This document shows positions 54,601 through 62,173 of a DNA stretch of 64,000 nucleotides, piece after piece; the first letter of the stretch is position 1; every line of letters starts with the position of its first letter. The stretch covers positions 248,001 to 312,000 of the forward strand of contig NZ_JAFAJM010000019.1 in the NCBI RefSeq assembly GCF_019236175.1. The letters run 5' to 3'. The DNA is from Chryseobacterium sp. GTDB taxonomy: Bacteria; Bacteroidota; Bacteroidia; Flavobacteriales; Weeksellaceae. Under the pieces are notes generated by a model. That model was not told the origin of the DNA. It ran no database searches and saw only the letters and a program-made list of their open reading frames with translations. Position numbers and translations under genes: made by a program.

Positions 54601-54700
54601 CAATTCTTCAGACCGGTCAGCAGGCGGAGGAAAAGGAAATGTAGGATTACAGAGTACTTCTACCAGAACTATAGGTTTTAATATCAACATCGGATTCTAA
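51605..54700 (+). CDS. SusC/RagA-family TonB-linked outer-membrane protein
   Basis: A 1031-residue importer that with a SusD lid forms a nutrient uptake complex. The signal peptide (about 1-20) is followed almost directly by the plug (IKEVVITAMGVRKEVKKLGYDV, LFVVDGIPI, SILKGPNAAALYGFRGINGAIIITTKKG), without the usual carboxypeptidase-regulatory domain. The barrel extends to an aromatic C-terminus (NINIGF). The SusD gene follows 10 bp later, then a secreted phosphatase. There is no glycosidase at this locus, so a non-glycan ligand is likely (inference). It sits inside the split rplL-rpoB cluster. Confidence 0.93.
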   Translation: MKKNPSSVLILSLLFVGGFMKSQKKDSASVKGEDIKEVVITAMGVRKEVKKLGYDVTEVKGDVVNKVRAANPLNALAGKVAGLNIGANTEMLGRPEIVLRGSKDLLFVVDGIPINSDTWNLSPDDIESYSILKGPNAAALYGFRGINGAIIITTKKGTRNKKGWSVDFNSTTMYDTGFIALPESQYEYGRGTGFKYSYGNVLYDNGQRLPEWGPRFEGQPIQQYDSPWDPVTQTRGKTPWLARGIKNFENFVQGGITNTNNISIASSGENYDARLSYSHLFQQGMFPNTKLNADNFNINLGYKINDKLRFDGNLNLSLQYTPNIPDVNYGPNSYIYMFKVYGSSDYDINDLRDIYKGPQGVQDLVQYSSEYGRLNSAWFMANEWLRSHQKTDIYGYLKATYTINKELNISARSQITTWNQTRTEKVPPSTNLNDYVPWYTFGWYGDYRVDKRNLLENNTDIMINFNKQLGNWNVSALGGANMRLFKYDSDWATTKGLAIPKLYSLSNTKAPGLAYSWESQMQVYSAYYSIDFGYKNYFNINTTGRVDNLSTLRKGYNTFFYPSASISSVITDYLKLGNTISYLKVRGSFADVKGALTSSTIGSAYMGITGNSLNSGLLHYGSELYTSYDGPTYANQNAYSNNSYYNGTASVDYSTTIANQNLNPYKRISYETGIDMKFFKNRMGIDATYFRTINGPQIYALGNAPSVGQNYHNINGITTLNQGFEVSLNATIFKNSKGFNWNLNANWSTYRETLKEIADGYNELWLNGHNYKVGDRMDAYYGRTFVRDNQGNIVHTSAGLAYQAPSGDSQNGFLGNLNPDYSLSITNNLSFKNWSLSFQWDARVGGKIYDFMYAQAMNGGTAYESAAGDFGDARYKEWVSLRDNGTITPSYIAQGVVITSGTPKFVNGQIVNMNELTFAPNTTPVTVQSYVTNLYNTTEYFMVDRTFVKLREASLTYSFPKEFLEKTFLRSLSLSIVGRNLLYFAKRKDMDMDSFAAGFNSSDRSAGGGKGNVGLQSTSTRTIGFNINIGF

Positions 54701-54710
54701 TCAACATGCA

Positions 54711-56342
54711 ATGAAAAAAAAAATAATGAAAAATAAATGGATCTATAAGGTTGTCATCGTACTTTGTGCAGGATTTACACTAAACAGCTGCAACAGAGAT
54801 GACAGCTTATTAAGCAACCCAAATTCAAGATCGGAAGATGCCCTTATTCCTCCGTCTTTAATTTTAAATCATATTACATCAGGGCTCATCAAAGCTGATG
54901 AAATGCCATTCCAGCAGGCACATAAAACCAACCAGTATTTTGTGAGCAACTACAGCTACTATTGGGGCACTAATTCTTACAGCTGGACTAATTCGGATAA
55001 CGAGTATGATGTGTATCTATATTCCATTAAAATGGAAGAGCAGGCCAAGAAACTTGGAGACAACGCTAAAATTAATTTTTATACCGCCTTATCTAAATTT
55101 TTTAAAGCTTATTCCTCCATTTGGTTATCTCAAAGAGTGGGTGATATTCCTATGACAGAAGCCGGAAATTCTTCTAATCTTACCCCAAAATATGACACTC
55201 AAAAAGATGTCTATAAAAACTCACTGACATTGCTTACTGATGCCAATAATCTTTTAGGTAATATAAACAACACTTATCCGTCATTAAAAAATACAGTAGC
55301 AGACTCTTCAGGAGATATATTTGGACTGACTTATTTTCAGTGGCAGAAAGTAATTAACAGCTACACATTAAGAGTATTGGTAAGTCTTAGTAAAAGAACT
55401 AATGATACTCCGGACCTGAATATCAAGGGACAGTTTTCCACCATCCTCAATAATCCCGGCCAATATCCTATTATGGAATCCAATACGGACAACATGATGT
55501 ACAGATTCAATACCAGCTACAACCCTTATCCTATCTACACCAGCAGATCTTATACATACGGAGCTAATATCGGGAAAACTATTCTGGATATTACGACTTC
55601 TACCAGTGATCCAAGAACATTTGTATTTGCCACTCCGGCACCTGCTCAGTATAAAGTAGCAGGACTTCCTATTTCCAGCTTTTCTGCTTATGTGGGAGCC
55701 AGTACAAATACCGCCCAATCTGTATTATTTGCAGGAACAGACACCGCAGGTAATACCACTTCAGATAAAGGAGCGTATTCTTACATCAATTTCAAAAGGT
55801 ATTTTTCGTCCCAAGACGGTTCCACTGCAGAACCTTATGTATTAATCGGATATCCTGAAATGTGTTTCAATATTGCTGAAGCTATTAACCGTGGCTGGGC
55901 AACAGGAGATGCCGAGAACTGGTACCTGAAAGGAATTAACGCTTCTTTAACTTTCTATGGCCTTTCTAACGGAGGTTCTTTTAGCGTTGGAGACCGACTC
56001 GGAGGTACACTGGGAAATGTCACCATCGATACCAATACATTTCTTTCTAAGGTAGCTTATGCAGGAAATACAACTGATGGTTTAAAACAAATTCTTACCC
56101 AGAAATACGTATCCTTATTTTGTAATTCGGGATTCGAAGCTTTCTACAACTGGAGAAGAACCGGATATCCTGCATTCCAGCAAGGAGGTGTAGGAATCGG
56201 GACACCTAATAATATGTTGCCTTACCGATGGATGTATCCTCAGGGAGAGATCACCTATAACTCTTCCAACTATCAGAATGCAATACAAACTCAATACGGA
56301 GGAGCCGATGACATTACCCAATTCATGTGGCTTCTGAAATAG
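54711..56342 (+). CDS. SusD/RagB-family outer-membrane lipoprotein
   Basis: A 543-residue ligand-binding lid for the SusC pore. The lipobox LNSCN (Cys about residue 27) follows a short hydrophobic stretch, and an ATG at 54726 is an alternative start. The body has the SusD-like pattern of TPR helices (YFQWQKVINSYTLRVLVSLSKR, YPEMCFNIAEAINRGWATGDAENWYLKGINAS) and ends with the bulky FYNWRRTGYPAF motif. It resembles the SusD-like_2 subgroup more than the starch-binding prototype. The ligand cannot be inferred from residues. Confidence 0.92.
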   Translation: MKKKIMKNKWIYKVVIVLCAGFTLNSCNRDDSLLSNPNSRSEDALIPPSLILNHITSGLIKADEMPFQQAHKTNQYFVSNYSYYWGTNSYSWTNSDNEYDVYLYSIKMEEQAKKLGDNAKINFYTALSKFFKAYSSIWLSQRVGDIPMTEAGNSSNLTPKYDTQKDVYKNSLTLLTDANNLLGNINNTYPSLKNTVADSSGDIFGLTYFQWQKVINSYTLRVLVSLSKRTNDTPDLNIKGQFSTILNNPGQYPIMESNTDNMMYRFNTSYNPYPIYTSRSYTYGANIGKTILDITTSTSDPRTFVFATPAPAQYKVAGLPISSFSAYVGASTNTAQSVLFAGTDTAGNTTSDKGAYSYINFKRYFSSQDGSTAEPYVLIGYPEMCFNIAEAINRGWATGDAENWYLKGINASLTFYGLSNGGSFSVGDRLGGTLGNVTIDTNTFLSKVAYAGNTTDGLKQILTQKYVSLFCNSGFEAFYNWRRTGYPAFQQGGVGIGTPNNMLPYRWMYPQGEITYNSSNYQNAIQTQYGGADDITQFMWLLK

Positions 56343-56446
56343 CCGTTTAAAGAACCATAGTGGCAATTTGGTTCTTTTTTAGCCAAAACAAATTAAAATT
56401 TTATTCGAATTAAAACCATTCTACTCACTGTAAAAAAGTATCCATT

Positions 56447-57247
56447 ATGAAAAATATACTGTATATACTGCTTTTATTACTTCCTGCATTATTTTATTCA
56501 CAGGTAAATGACAGTCTTAAAAGAAAAGTTCCTATGGAGGGAGCCATCAATTTCAGAGATATCGGAGGCTATACAACGAAGGACGGCAAAAATGTCAAAT
56601 GGGGAAAAATCTACAGATCAGCAGCCCTTAATAAACTTACCTCTCATGACACCATTAAGTTAAAACAACTGGGTATAAAAACTGTTTTTGATTTTCGTGG
56701 ACCTTCTGAAATAGCTGTTGCAAAGGATAATCTGCCTAAAAGCATAGACTGGACCAATTTACCGGCAGGAAGTGAAAATCTCGGAAAAACAATGCTGGAC
56801 ATTTCTAATGAGAAAAAAATAGATTCACTTGTAATGGCCATTTATACAGATCTTCCCAATATGACAAAAAGATATCAACCTGTATTTCAGCAATTATTAA
56901 CCTCCGATGATCCTATCCTGTATCATTGTGCAGCCGGAAAAGACAGAACCGGAATAGCAACTGCGCTGGTATTATATGCGTTGGGGGTGCCTGAAAGTAA
57001 AATCATGGAAGATTATCTGGCCTCCAACTATTACAGGCAGGGAGAAATCAATAAACTCATTACCATTCCTACTAAAAATGGTATGAAAGCTGTGCCTAAA
57101 GTTATGCAACAGGTTAAAGCGGAGTGGTTAGAAGCGACAGCCAATGCGATCATCCGTCAGTATGGTTCCGTAGAGGCTTACCTTCGTAAAGAAATGCAGG
57201 TAGGGCCTGAACAAATAAAAATCTTAAGAAAAAAGTTCTTAGAATAA
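56447..57247 (+). CDS. Exported tyrosine/dual-specificity phosphatase-like protein
   Basis: A 266-residue protein with a signal peptide (ending LPALFYSQ, about residue 19). It contains NFRDIGGYTT (about 35-44) and the P-loop HCAAGKDRTG (Cys about 161, Arg about 167), the HCx5R hallmark of cysteine phosphatases. NFRD-I-GG is typical of the Y_phosphatase3 group, which includes secreted protein-, lipid- or inositol-phosphate phosphatases. It is on the same strand 104 bp after SusD and ends at a terminator, so it may dephosphorylate the ligand before or after SusCD import (inference). Confidence 0.87.
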   Translation: MKNILYILLLLLPALFYSQVNDSLKRKVPMEGAINFRDIGGYTTKDGKNVKWGKIYRSAALNKLTSHDTIKLKQLGIKTVFDFRGPSEIAVAKDNLPKSIDWTNLPAGSENLGKTMLDISNEKKIDSLVMAIYTDLPNMTKRYQPVFQQLLTSDDPILYHCAAGKDRTGIATALVLYALGVPESKIMEDYLASNYYRQGEINKLITIPTKNGMKAVPKVMQQVKAEWLEATANAIIRQYGSVEAYLRKEMQVGPEQIKILRKKFLE

Positions 57248-57270
57248 TTTCTCTGCTCTATAAAAAGCAA

Positions 57271-57304
57271 AATGCCATCTCGGTATGAGATGGCATTTTT
57301 TTAT
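57271..57304. terminator. Bidirectional terminator between phosphatase gene and rplL
   Basis: The 11-bp perfect stem aatgccatctc / gagatggcatt has a 5-nt loop (ggtat), a T-run on the plus strand and an A/T-rich arm on the other. It separates the SusCD locus from the ribosomal genes. Confidence 0.88.
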
Positions 57305-57330
57305 TTTTAGTAAATCGCTTTACTGATGAA

Positions 57331-57699
57331 TTATTTCAATTCTACTTCAGCACCAGCTTCTTCTAATTGCTTCTTAAGAGCTTCAGCTTCGTCTTTAGAT
57401 ACACCTTGCTTGATTGGAGCAGGAGCACCGTCTACGATATCTTTAGCTTCTTTAAGACCAGCACCAGTTAAATCTTTTACTAATTTAACGATAGCTAATT
57501 TAGAAGCACCTGCAGACTTAAGAATTACGTCGAATTCAGTCTTTTCTTCAGCAGCTTCACCTGCACCACCTGCAGCAACTACTACAGCAGCAGCAGCTGG
57601 CTCAATTCCGTACTCATCCTTAAGGATAGCAGCTAATTCGTTTACGTCTTTTACAGTTAGGTTTACTAGCGTTTCAGCTAAATTTTTTAAATCTGACAT
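57331..57699 (-). CDS. rplL: 50S ribosomal protein L7/L12
   Basis: The 122-residue stalk protein has an N-terminal dimerisation helix (MSDLKNLAETLVNLTVKDVNELAAILKDEYG), an Ala/Gly hinge and the C-terminal factor-binding domain (EFDVILKSAGASKLAIVKLVKDLTG...KDIVDGAP). It is normally followed by rpoB, but here the operon ends at a terminator. Confidence 0.97.
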   Translation of the reverse strand: MSDLKNLAETLVNLTVKDVNELAAILKDEYGIEPAAAAVVVAAGGAGEAAEEKTEFDVILKSAGASKLAIVKLVKDLTGAGLKEAKDIVDGAPAPIKQGVSKDEAEALKKQLEEAGAEVELK

Positions 57700-57745
57700 T
57701 GTTGTAATGTTTTTGTTGATTATTTATTTAATTTTTTGAGTATAA

Positions 57746-58339
57746 TTATTCAGCAGCTGGCGTTTCGTCAGTGCTTTCTGCAGCAGGAGCTTCCGGAGCT
57801 TCAGCAGCAGGAGTTTCTTCAACTACAGGAGCAGCTTCTTCAGCTTGAGCTTCTACAGTTTCAGATTTGTTTTGAAGAGCAGAAACAACTCTTTGAATTG
57901 GAGACTGAAGTAATCCGATGATTTCACCGATCATTTCTTCTCTAGACTTGATGTTTACTAAAGTATCAAGGTTGTTGTCACCAACATAGAAAGTTTCCTG
58001 TACAAAAGCAGACTTCAGAGCCGGCTTCTCATCTTTCTTTCTAAAATCTTTGATTAATTTTGCAGGAGCATTAGCGGTCTCAGCAATCATTAAAGCAGAG
58101 TTTCCTTTGAAAGTTTCAAACATTTCAGAGTAGTCTACTCCTTCAATTTGCTCCATTGCTTTTTGTAAAAGTGTATTTTTTACCACTTTTACTTTAATGT
58201 TTTGTTTGAAAGCCTGTCTTCTGAAGTCTGAAGATTTAGCAGCGTTCAAACCATCTAGATCTGCTACGTATACTACTTTTGCATCCTGAAGCAAGTCTTT
58301 GATCTCTTGTATTGCTACAACTTTTTGGTCTTTTGTCAT
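57746..58339 (-). CDS. rplJ: 50S ribosomal protein L10
   Basis: A 197-residue stalk base protein: the rRNA-binding N-terminus (KVVAIQEIKDLLQDAKVVYVADLDGLNA...) and the helix that anchors L7/L12 dimers. The last 35 or so residues (from about SETVEAQ) are an Ala/Glu/Pro low-complexity tail, longer than in E. coli L10 (about 165 residues). Such tails occur in Flavobacteriia. The tail's role is unknown. Confidence 0.96.
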   Translation of the reverse strand: MTKDQKVVAIQEIKDLLQDAKVVYVADLDGLNAAKSSDFRRQAFKQNIKVKVVKNTLLQKAMEQIEGVDYSEMFETFKGNSALMIAETANAPAKLIKDFRKKDEKPALKSAFVQETFYVGDNNLDTLVNIKSREEMIGEIIGLLQSPIQRVVSALQNKSETVEAQAEEAAPVVEETPAAEAPEAPAAESTDETPAAE

Positions 58340-58356
58340 TGTCTTAGGATTAAATA

Positions 58357-59049
58357 TTAGTTAACAGATTTAGTATCAATTGCAATACCTGGGCTCATTG
58401 TAGAAGACAAATAGATAGACTTCACATAAGTTCCTTTAGCAGCAGTTGGCTTCATTTTGATCAATGTCTGGATTAATTCCTGAGCATTTTCTTTGATCTT
58501 AGCAGCATCGAAAGATACTTTACCGATACCAGCATGGATGATACCATACTTATCTACTTTGAAATCAATTTTACCTGCTTTTACTTCAGTTACTGCTTTA
58601 CCAATTTCCATTGTTACAGTTCCTGATTTAGGGTTTGGCATTAAACCTCTTGGACCTAATACTCTACCTAATGGACCTAATTTACCCATAACAGCTGGCA
58701 TAGTAACGATAACGTCAACATCAGTCCAACCGTCTTTAATTTTTTGTAAATATTCGTCAAGACCTACATAGTCAGCACCAGCAGCTTTAGCTTCTGCTTC
58801 TTTATCTGGAGTTACAAGAGCTAATACTTTAACATCTTTACCAGTTCCGTGAGGAAGAGATACAACACCTCTTACCATTTGGTTTGCTTTTCTTGGGTCT
58901 ACACCTAATCTTACAGCGATATCTACAGAAGCATCAAATTTTGTAGTGTTCACTTCTTTTACAAGAGCTGAACCTTCTTCAAGATTATAGATTCTTCCTT
59001 TTTCTACTTTGCTTAAAGCTTCCTTTTGCTTTTTAGTTAATTTTGCCAT
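58357..59049 (-). CDS. rplA: 50S ribosomal protein L1
   Basis: The 230-residue L1 shows the DASVDIAVRLGVDPRKANQMVRG start of the rRNA-binding domain and the LGPRGLMPNPKSGTVT motif. The gap to rplK is 11 bp. Confidence 0.97.
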   Translation of the reverse strand: MAKLTKKQKEALSKVEKGRIYNLEEGSALVKEVNTTKFDASVDIAVRLGVDPRKANQMVRGVVSLPHGTGKDVKVLALVTPDKEAEAKAAGADYVGLDEYLQKIKDGWTDVDVIVTMPAVMGKLGPLGRVLGPRGLMPNPKSGTVTMEIGKAVTEVKAGKIDFKVDKYGIIHAGIGKVSFDAAKIKENAQELIQTLIKMKPTAAKGTYVKSIYLSSTMSPGIAIDTKSVN

Positions 59050-59060
59050 TTCTTTAAGTT

Positions 59061-59507
59061 TTAAGCGTTAAAAGTTGGTTTAGTTCCTGTTACTCTTAAT
59101 CCCATAGATCTAGCAGTACCTGCAACCATAGAAACAGCAGAATCCATTGTAAAGCAGTTAAGGTCTGTCATTTTATCTTCAGCGATTTTCTTCACTTGAT
59201 CCCAAGTTACAGCACCTACTTTGTTTCTGTTTGGTTCACCGGAACCTCCTTTGATCTTAGCCGCATCCATTAACTGGATTGCTGCAGGTGGAGTTTTAAT
59301 AACGAATTCAAAAGATTTGTCTTCGTATACTGTAATTACTACAGGTAAAACTTGACCTGGCTTGTCCTGAGTTCTTCCGTTAAATTGCTTACAAAACTCC
59401 ATGATGTTCACACCTGCAGAACCCAAAGCTGGACCTACTGGTGGAGAAGGGTTAGCTGCGCCACCTTTCACCTGAAGCTTTACCATTTTAAAGACTTTCT
59501 TAGCCAT
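59061..59507 (-). CDS. rplK: 50S ribosomal protein L11
   Basis: The 148-residue L11 has KLQVKGGAANPSPPVGPALG at its N-terminus and the C-terminal rRNA-binding domain ending GTARSMGLRVTG. It is the first gene after the first gap in the cluster and has its own promoter. Confidence 0.97.
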   Translation of the reverse strand: MAKKVFKMVKLQVKGGAANPSPPVGPALGSAGVNIMEFCKQFNGRTQDKPGQVLPVVITVYEDKSFEFVIKTPPAAIQLMDAAKIKGGSGEPNRNKVGAVTWDQVKKIAEDKMTDLNCFTMDSAVSMVAGTARSMGLRVTGTKPTFNA

Positions 59508-59604
59508 TGTTTGTTTTTTAAATTTGAATAATTAATGAGTTTGGAAGCATTTATTATTCAGCAGGTTATGCACTCACATAACAATAAACCTACTTTTCGG
59601 ATTG

Positions 59605-59635
59605 CAAAAGTATAAAATATTTTTGAAACTACAAA
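59605..59635 (-). promoter_or_regulatory. rplK promoter (Bacteroidota type)
   Basis: TTTG at 59635-59632, a 19-nt spacer and TACTTTTG at 59612-59605, a full consensus match about 100 nt upstream of the rplK ATG. Confidence 0.8.
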
Positions 59636-59754
59636 CGGATATTGCTGATTTTTAAAAAGTTTTAGTTTTATTTTCAATATTCTCTTTTCGTTTGTTCTGT
59701 CAGATACTTGCGTGAGGATAGAATTATAAGCAATACACAGGAGAATTAAAAAAC

Positions 59755-59787
59755 AAAGAGGGCATTTTTCTCTAAATGACCTCTTTT
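59755..59787 (-). terminator. Terminator of the three-paralogue operon
   Basis: An imperfect stem aaagagg-t-cattt / aaatg-c-cctcttt with a short loop, followed on the minus strand by GTTTTTTAA. It lies between the exported-protein cluster and the rplK promoter. Confidence 0.75.
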
Positions 59788-59802
59788 TATAGGGTATACT
59801 CC

Positions 59803-60471
59803 TTAAAAACCGGCGGGTTTACTGATAGTTCGTGTAGAACCGTCCGTTCCTCCTAAATCAGCATTAACATCACTGATGTTCTGTTTTGTAATAAGTCTTT
59901 TATATGCCATTAAGTAAAGATCAATGGTAAGATTATTATAGGTTCTTGAAGGAGGATTGGTATTAGTGGCAATCACTCTGCTATCTGAGAATTTTGCTTT
60001 TATATGCCATGTTCCGTTACTTTTGAAAGCTGTTACATCCGGTGATCCCTGTTTGTTATCATTAATCCCGTTATCACCATAATCCAGCATAACATTTGTA
60101 GAACCATCATTCAGTTTAAAAGAATAATTATGAAGGACTACTAAAAAGTTGTTGGCATCTATTTTTGTGTCATAATCCGTTATTCCTAATCCTGATACTC
60201 CCGTAAGACTAAGTTTCAGATAATTAAATAATCCGCTGCTTTCCAGATTAGGATCATACAGCTGAAGTGCATTTTCTGAAGTTGCCAAAAAACTACCTCC
60301 TGTCATAGTAGGTTCACCGGGATTTCTAAGATATAAAGAATTGGTATAAGATTTCCCGTTTACATCAAGGGTCTCCGTAGGTTTATCCGTCTGGATTCCT
60401 ACTTTACCCTGCTGAGCATTCAAAAATATACCCAGACATAAGATTATTGTACTATAAATTTTTCTTCTCAT
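59803..60471 (-). CDS. Small exported protein of the VGINT-type family (paralogue 3)
   Basis: A 222-residue protein with signal peptide (ending FLNAQ) and the start QQGKVGIQTDKPTETLDVNG. The body has DTKIDANNFLVVLHNYSF, SNGTWHIKAKFS and a 'LYLMAY' strand in the same order as its two upstream neighbours, so the three are diverged tandem copies. No recognised function, no anchor and no T9SS domain. The previous stop is 7 bp upstream. Confidence 0.8.
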   Translation of the reverse strand: MRRKIYSTIILCLGIFLNAQQGKVGIQTDKPTETLDVNGKSYTNSLYLRNPGEPTMTGGSFLATSENALQLYDPNLESSGLFNYLKLSLTGVSGLGITDYDTKIDANNFLVVLHNYSFKLNDGSTNVMLDYGDNGINDNKQGSPDVTAFKSNGTWHIKAKFSDSRVIATNTNPPSRTYNNLTIDLYLMAYKRLITKQNISDVNADLGGTDGSTRTISKPAGF

Positions 60472-60478
60472 ATTGTTT

Positions 60479-61126
60479 TTATTGAAGCCCTAATGGCGTA
60501 TTAGTTGAAACTCCCGAATAAGCAGGCGATGCTGAAGCAGAGACAGAACCGTTGAAAGTACCCCAGTCTTTAACCAAAGATTTTTCGAAAACGTTTAAAG
60601 TTAATGTCCAGGTCCCGTTTTGTGCAGAAGTAGTACCCGCCCCTTTAAAACTTAAATTAACAGCGTGATAATTTTTACCTCCGCTTGATATTTTGGTTAC
60701 TTCTGTAGAATAAGCTCCGTAAGATTTAGGATTAGTAGATGTATTGGCTGCTGATACTGCAACTGTAAAAACAGCGCCTGTAATAGCTACCACATATTTA
60801 TCCGCATCCAGTCCTGTATTCAGATTCACTACTTCATCTTCTTTTACATTTTTCAGCACGACATTGTACATATTGACAGGAGCTACATTACGGAGTGAAA
60901 TGTCTAATAATTTTACTTTACCTACCGGTGATGAATCTTTTGAACGGGTAATCAGAAGATAATTTCCTCTGGCAGCTACATTTTCCGTATCCACCAGATA
61001 AGATTCAACCAGTGTTTCTCCTTCCACATCCAGAGTTCCTTTGGGAGTTGCCGTATTAATTCCAACCTGAGCTTTACTGCCTAAAGCGGCAAAGGCTACA
61101 AAAAGTATGGTGATTATTTTTTTCAT
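60479..61126 (-). CDS. Small exported protein of the VGINT-type family (paralogue 2)
   Basis: A 215-residue protein starting at the ATG at 61126 (another ATG at 61132 is possible). Signal peptide, then AQVGINTATPKGTLDVEG, then the shared elements LNTGLDADKYVVAITGAVF and NGTWTLTLNVFEKSLVKDW. A mid-molecule LITRSKDSSPVGKVKLLDIS stretch is private to it. Tandem with 59803-60471 and 61141-61761 in one tight operon (gaps 7-14 bp). Confidence 0.8.
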   Translation of the reverse strand: MKKIITILFVAFAALGSKAQVGINTATPKGTLDVEGETLVESYLVDTENVAARGNYLLITRSKDSSPVGKVKLLDISLRNVAPVNMYNVVLKNVKEDEVVNLNTGLDADKYVVAITGAVFTVAVSAANTSTNPKSYGAYSTEVTKISSGGKNYHAVNLSFKGAGTTSAQNGTWTLTLNVFEKSLVKDWGTFNGSVSASASPAYSGVSTNTPLGLQ

Positions 61127-61140
61127 ATGCATTTGTTTTT

Positions 61141-61761
61141 TTATTGAATTAAAGGAGTTGCCGCCGCACCTGTAGTTCCGGACTTTAAATCCTGTGTAGA
61201 GTTGACTTCTTTGGCATAAGACCGATCATATACCAGAAGATTAAGCGTCCATACCCCTGTAGGCAATGCTGAATCAGGAGAAAACCCCTGATAGTCGGCT
61301 TTCAGTTTCCACGTTCCTCCCGAGGAATACGCAAAAATCTGTGGTACCGGCGTCAGCCAGTCGGCAGAATAGGTCCGGATGGGTTGGGTAAATCCAAAAG
61401 AAGAGATGACCACAAGAAACTTATTAGAATTAATTTTGGTATCAAACTGGTTCACCCAGTCTTTATCCGAAGGATCACAGGTAATCTTAAACTGGACGAT
61501 ATTGATTGGAGCCGGAGAGTTAGGAACAAACGTATCATTATACGCTGTAATTTTATTCTCAGGAGCCGGAGATTTAATAATAAAGGTATAATTCTCACTG
61601 GCTCCCAGTTTCTCCATCGGCTTTTTGAAAACAATACCTTTTGTTTTCATGGTTCCGTTAACCGTTAATTCCTTTTCTGGTGTTGGCGTATTTATACCAA
61701 CCTGCGCATATGAAAATACCGCAGCACCCATTAAAATGAGTGTCGAAATAATTTTAATCAT
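61141..61761 (-). CDS. Small exported protein of the VGINT-type family (paralogue 1)
   Basis: A 206-residue protein: signal peptide ending FSYAQ, then VGINTPTPEKELTVNG, DTKINSNKFLVVISSFGF, SSGGTWKLKADY and GVWTLNLLVYDRSYAK. It shares the order of motifs with the other two. It is the first gene of the operon lodged between nusG and rplK. Function unknown, likely periplasmic or surface. Confidence 0.8.
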   Translation of the reverse strand: MIKIISTLILMGAAVFSYAQVGINTPTPEKELTVNGTMKTKGIVFKKPMEKLGASENYTFIIKSPAPENKITAYNDTFVPNSPAPINIVQFKITCDPSDKDWVNQFDTKINSNKFLVVISSFGFTQPIRTYSADWLTPVPQIFAYSSGGTWKLKADYQGFSPDSALPTGVWTLNLLVYDRSYAKEVNSTQDLKSGTTGAAATPLIQ

Positions 61762-62173
61762 TGGGTTATGTGTTTATTTTGAAAGTATCTTTCTCATCTG
61801 TGTTATATCCAGACTTTATTCTTAGAGACACGAAATCTTCATACCCTGTTCTACAGTGTATCAAATAAGAAAATATAAAGTGTTATGGATTAGTTACCTG
61901 ATTGTTTACAATAAACATGCCACGCGCCGGATATTACTGAATAAGAATCTATATAAGTATGTTTTCTGATTGTTATTATCTCAGAAAAGTGACATTTTAA
62001 TTAATGTTAATCAGTTATACACAAGCATTTCTATGCCATCATATAATAAAGTAATGCAATCATTATCAATAGTAAACTTAAATAAACTTAAAAAATTAAG
62101 ATCAGCAAAAGTGAATACAAATAAAAAAAGACCGCTATATATAGCAGTCTTTTATATTTTATATAAGTAATAA
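61762..62173. other. 412-bp intergenic region between the paralogue operon and nusG
   Basis: It holds the nusG terminator at 62128-62153 and must hold the promoter of the paralogue operon. I found no full TAnnTTTG/TTTG pair, only a weak TACTTTC near 61785. A 66-codon frame on the plus strand ends inside the terminator and is not convincing. Confidence 0.5.
62128..62153 (-). terminator. Terminator after nusG
   Basis: Minus strand: aaagac-t-gctatata / tagc-g-gtctttttttat, a hairpin with one mismatch followed by seven T. It ends the tuf-secE-nusG unit before the inserted genes. Confidence 0.82.

Noticed and set aside
61970..62170. A 66-codon plus-strand frame with a Lys-rich middle that briefly looked like a leader peptide
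   Set aside because: It lacks a GG site and Cys core and ends inside the nusG terminator hairpin.
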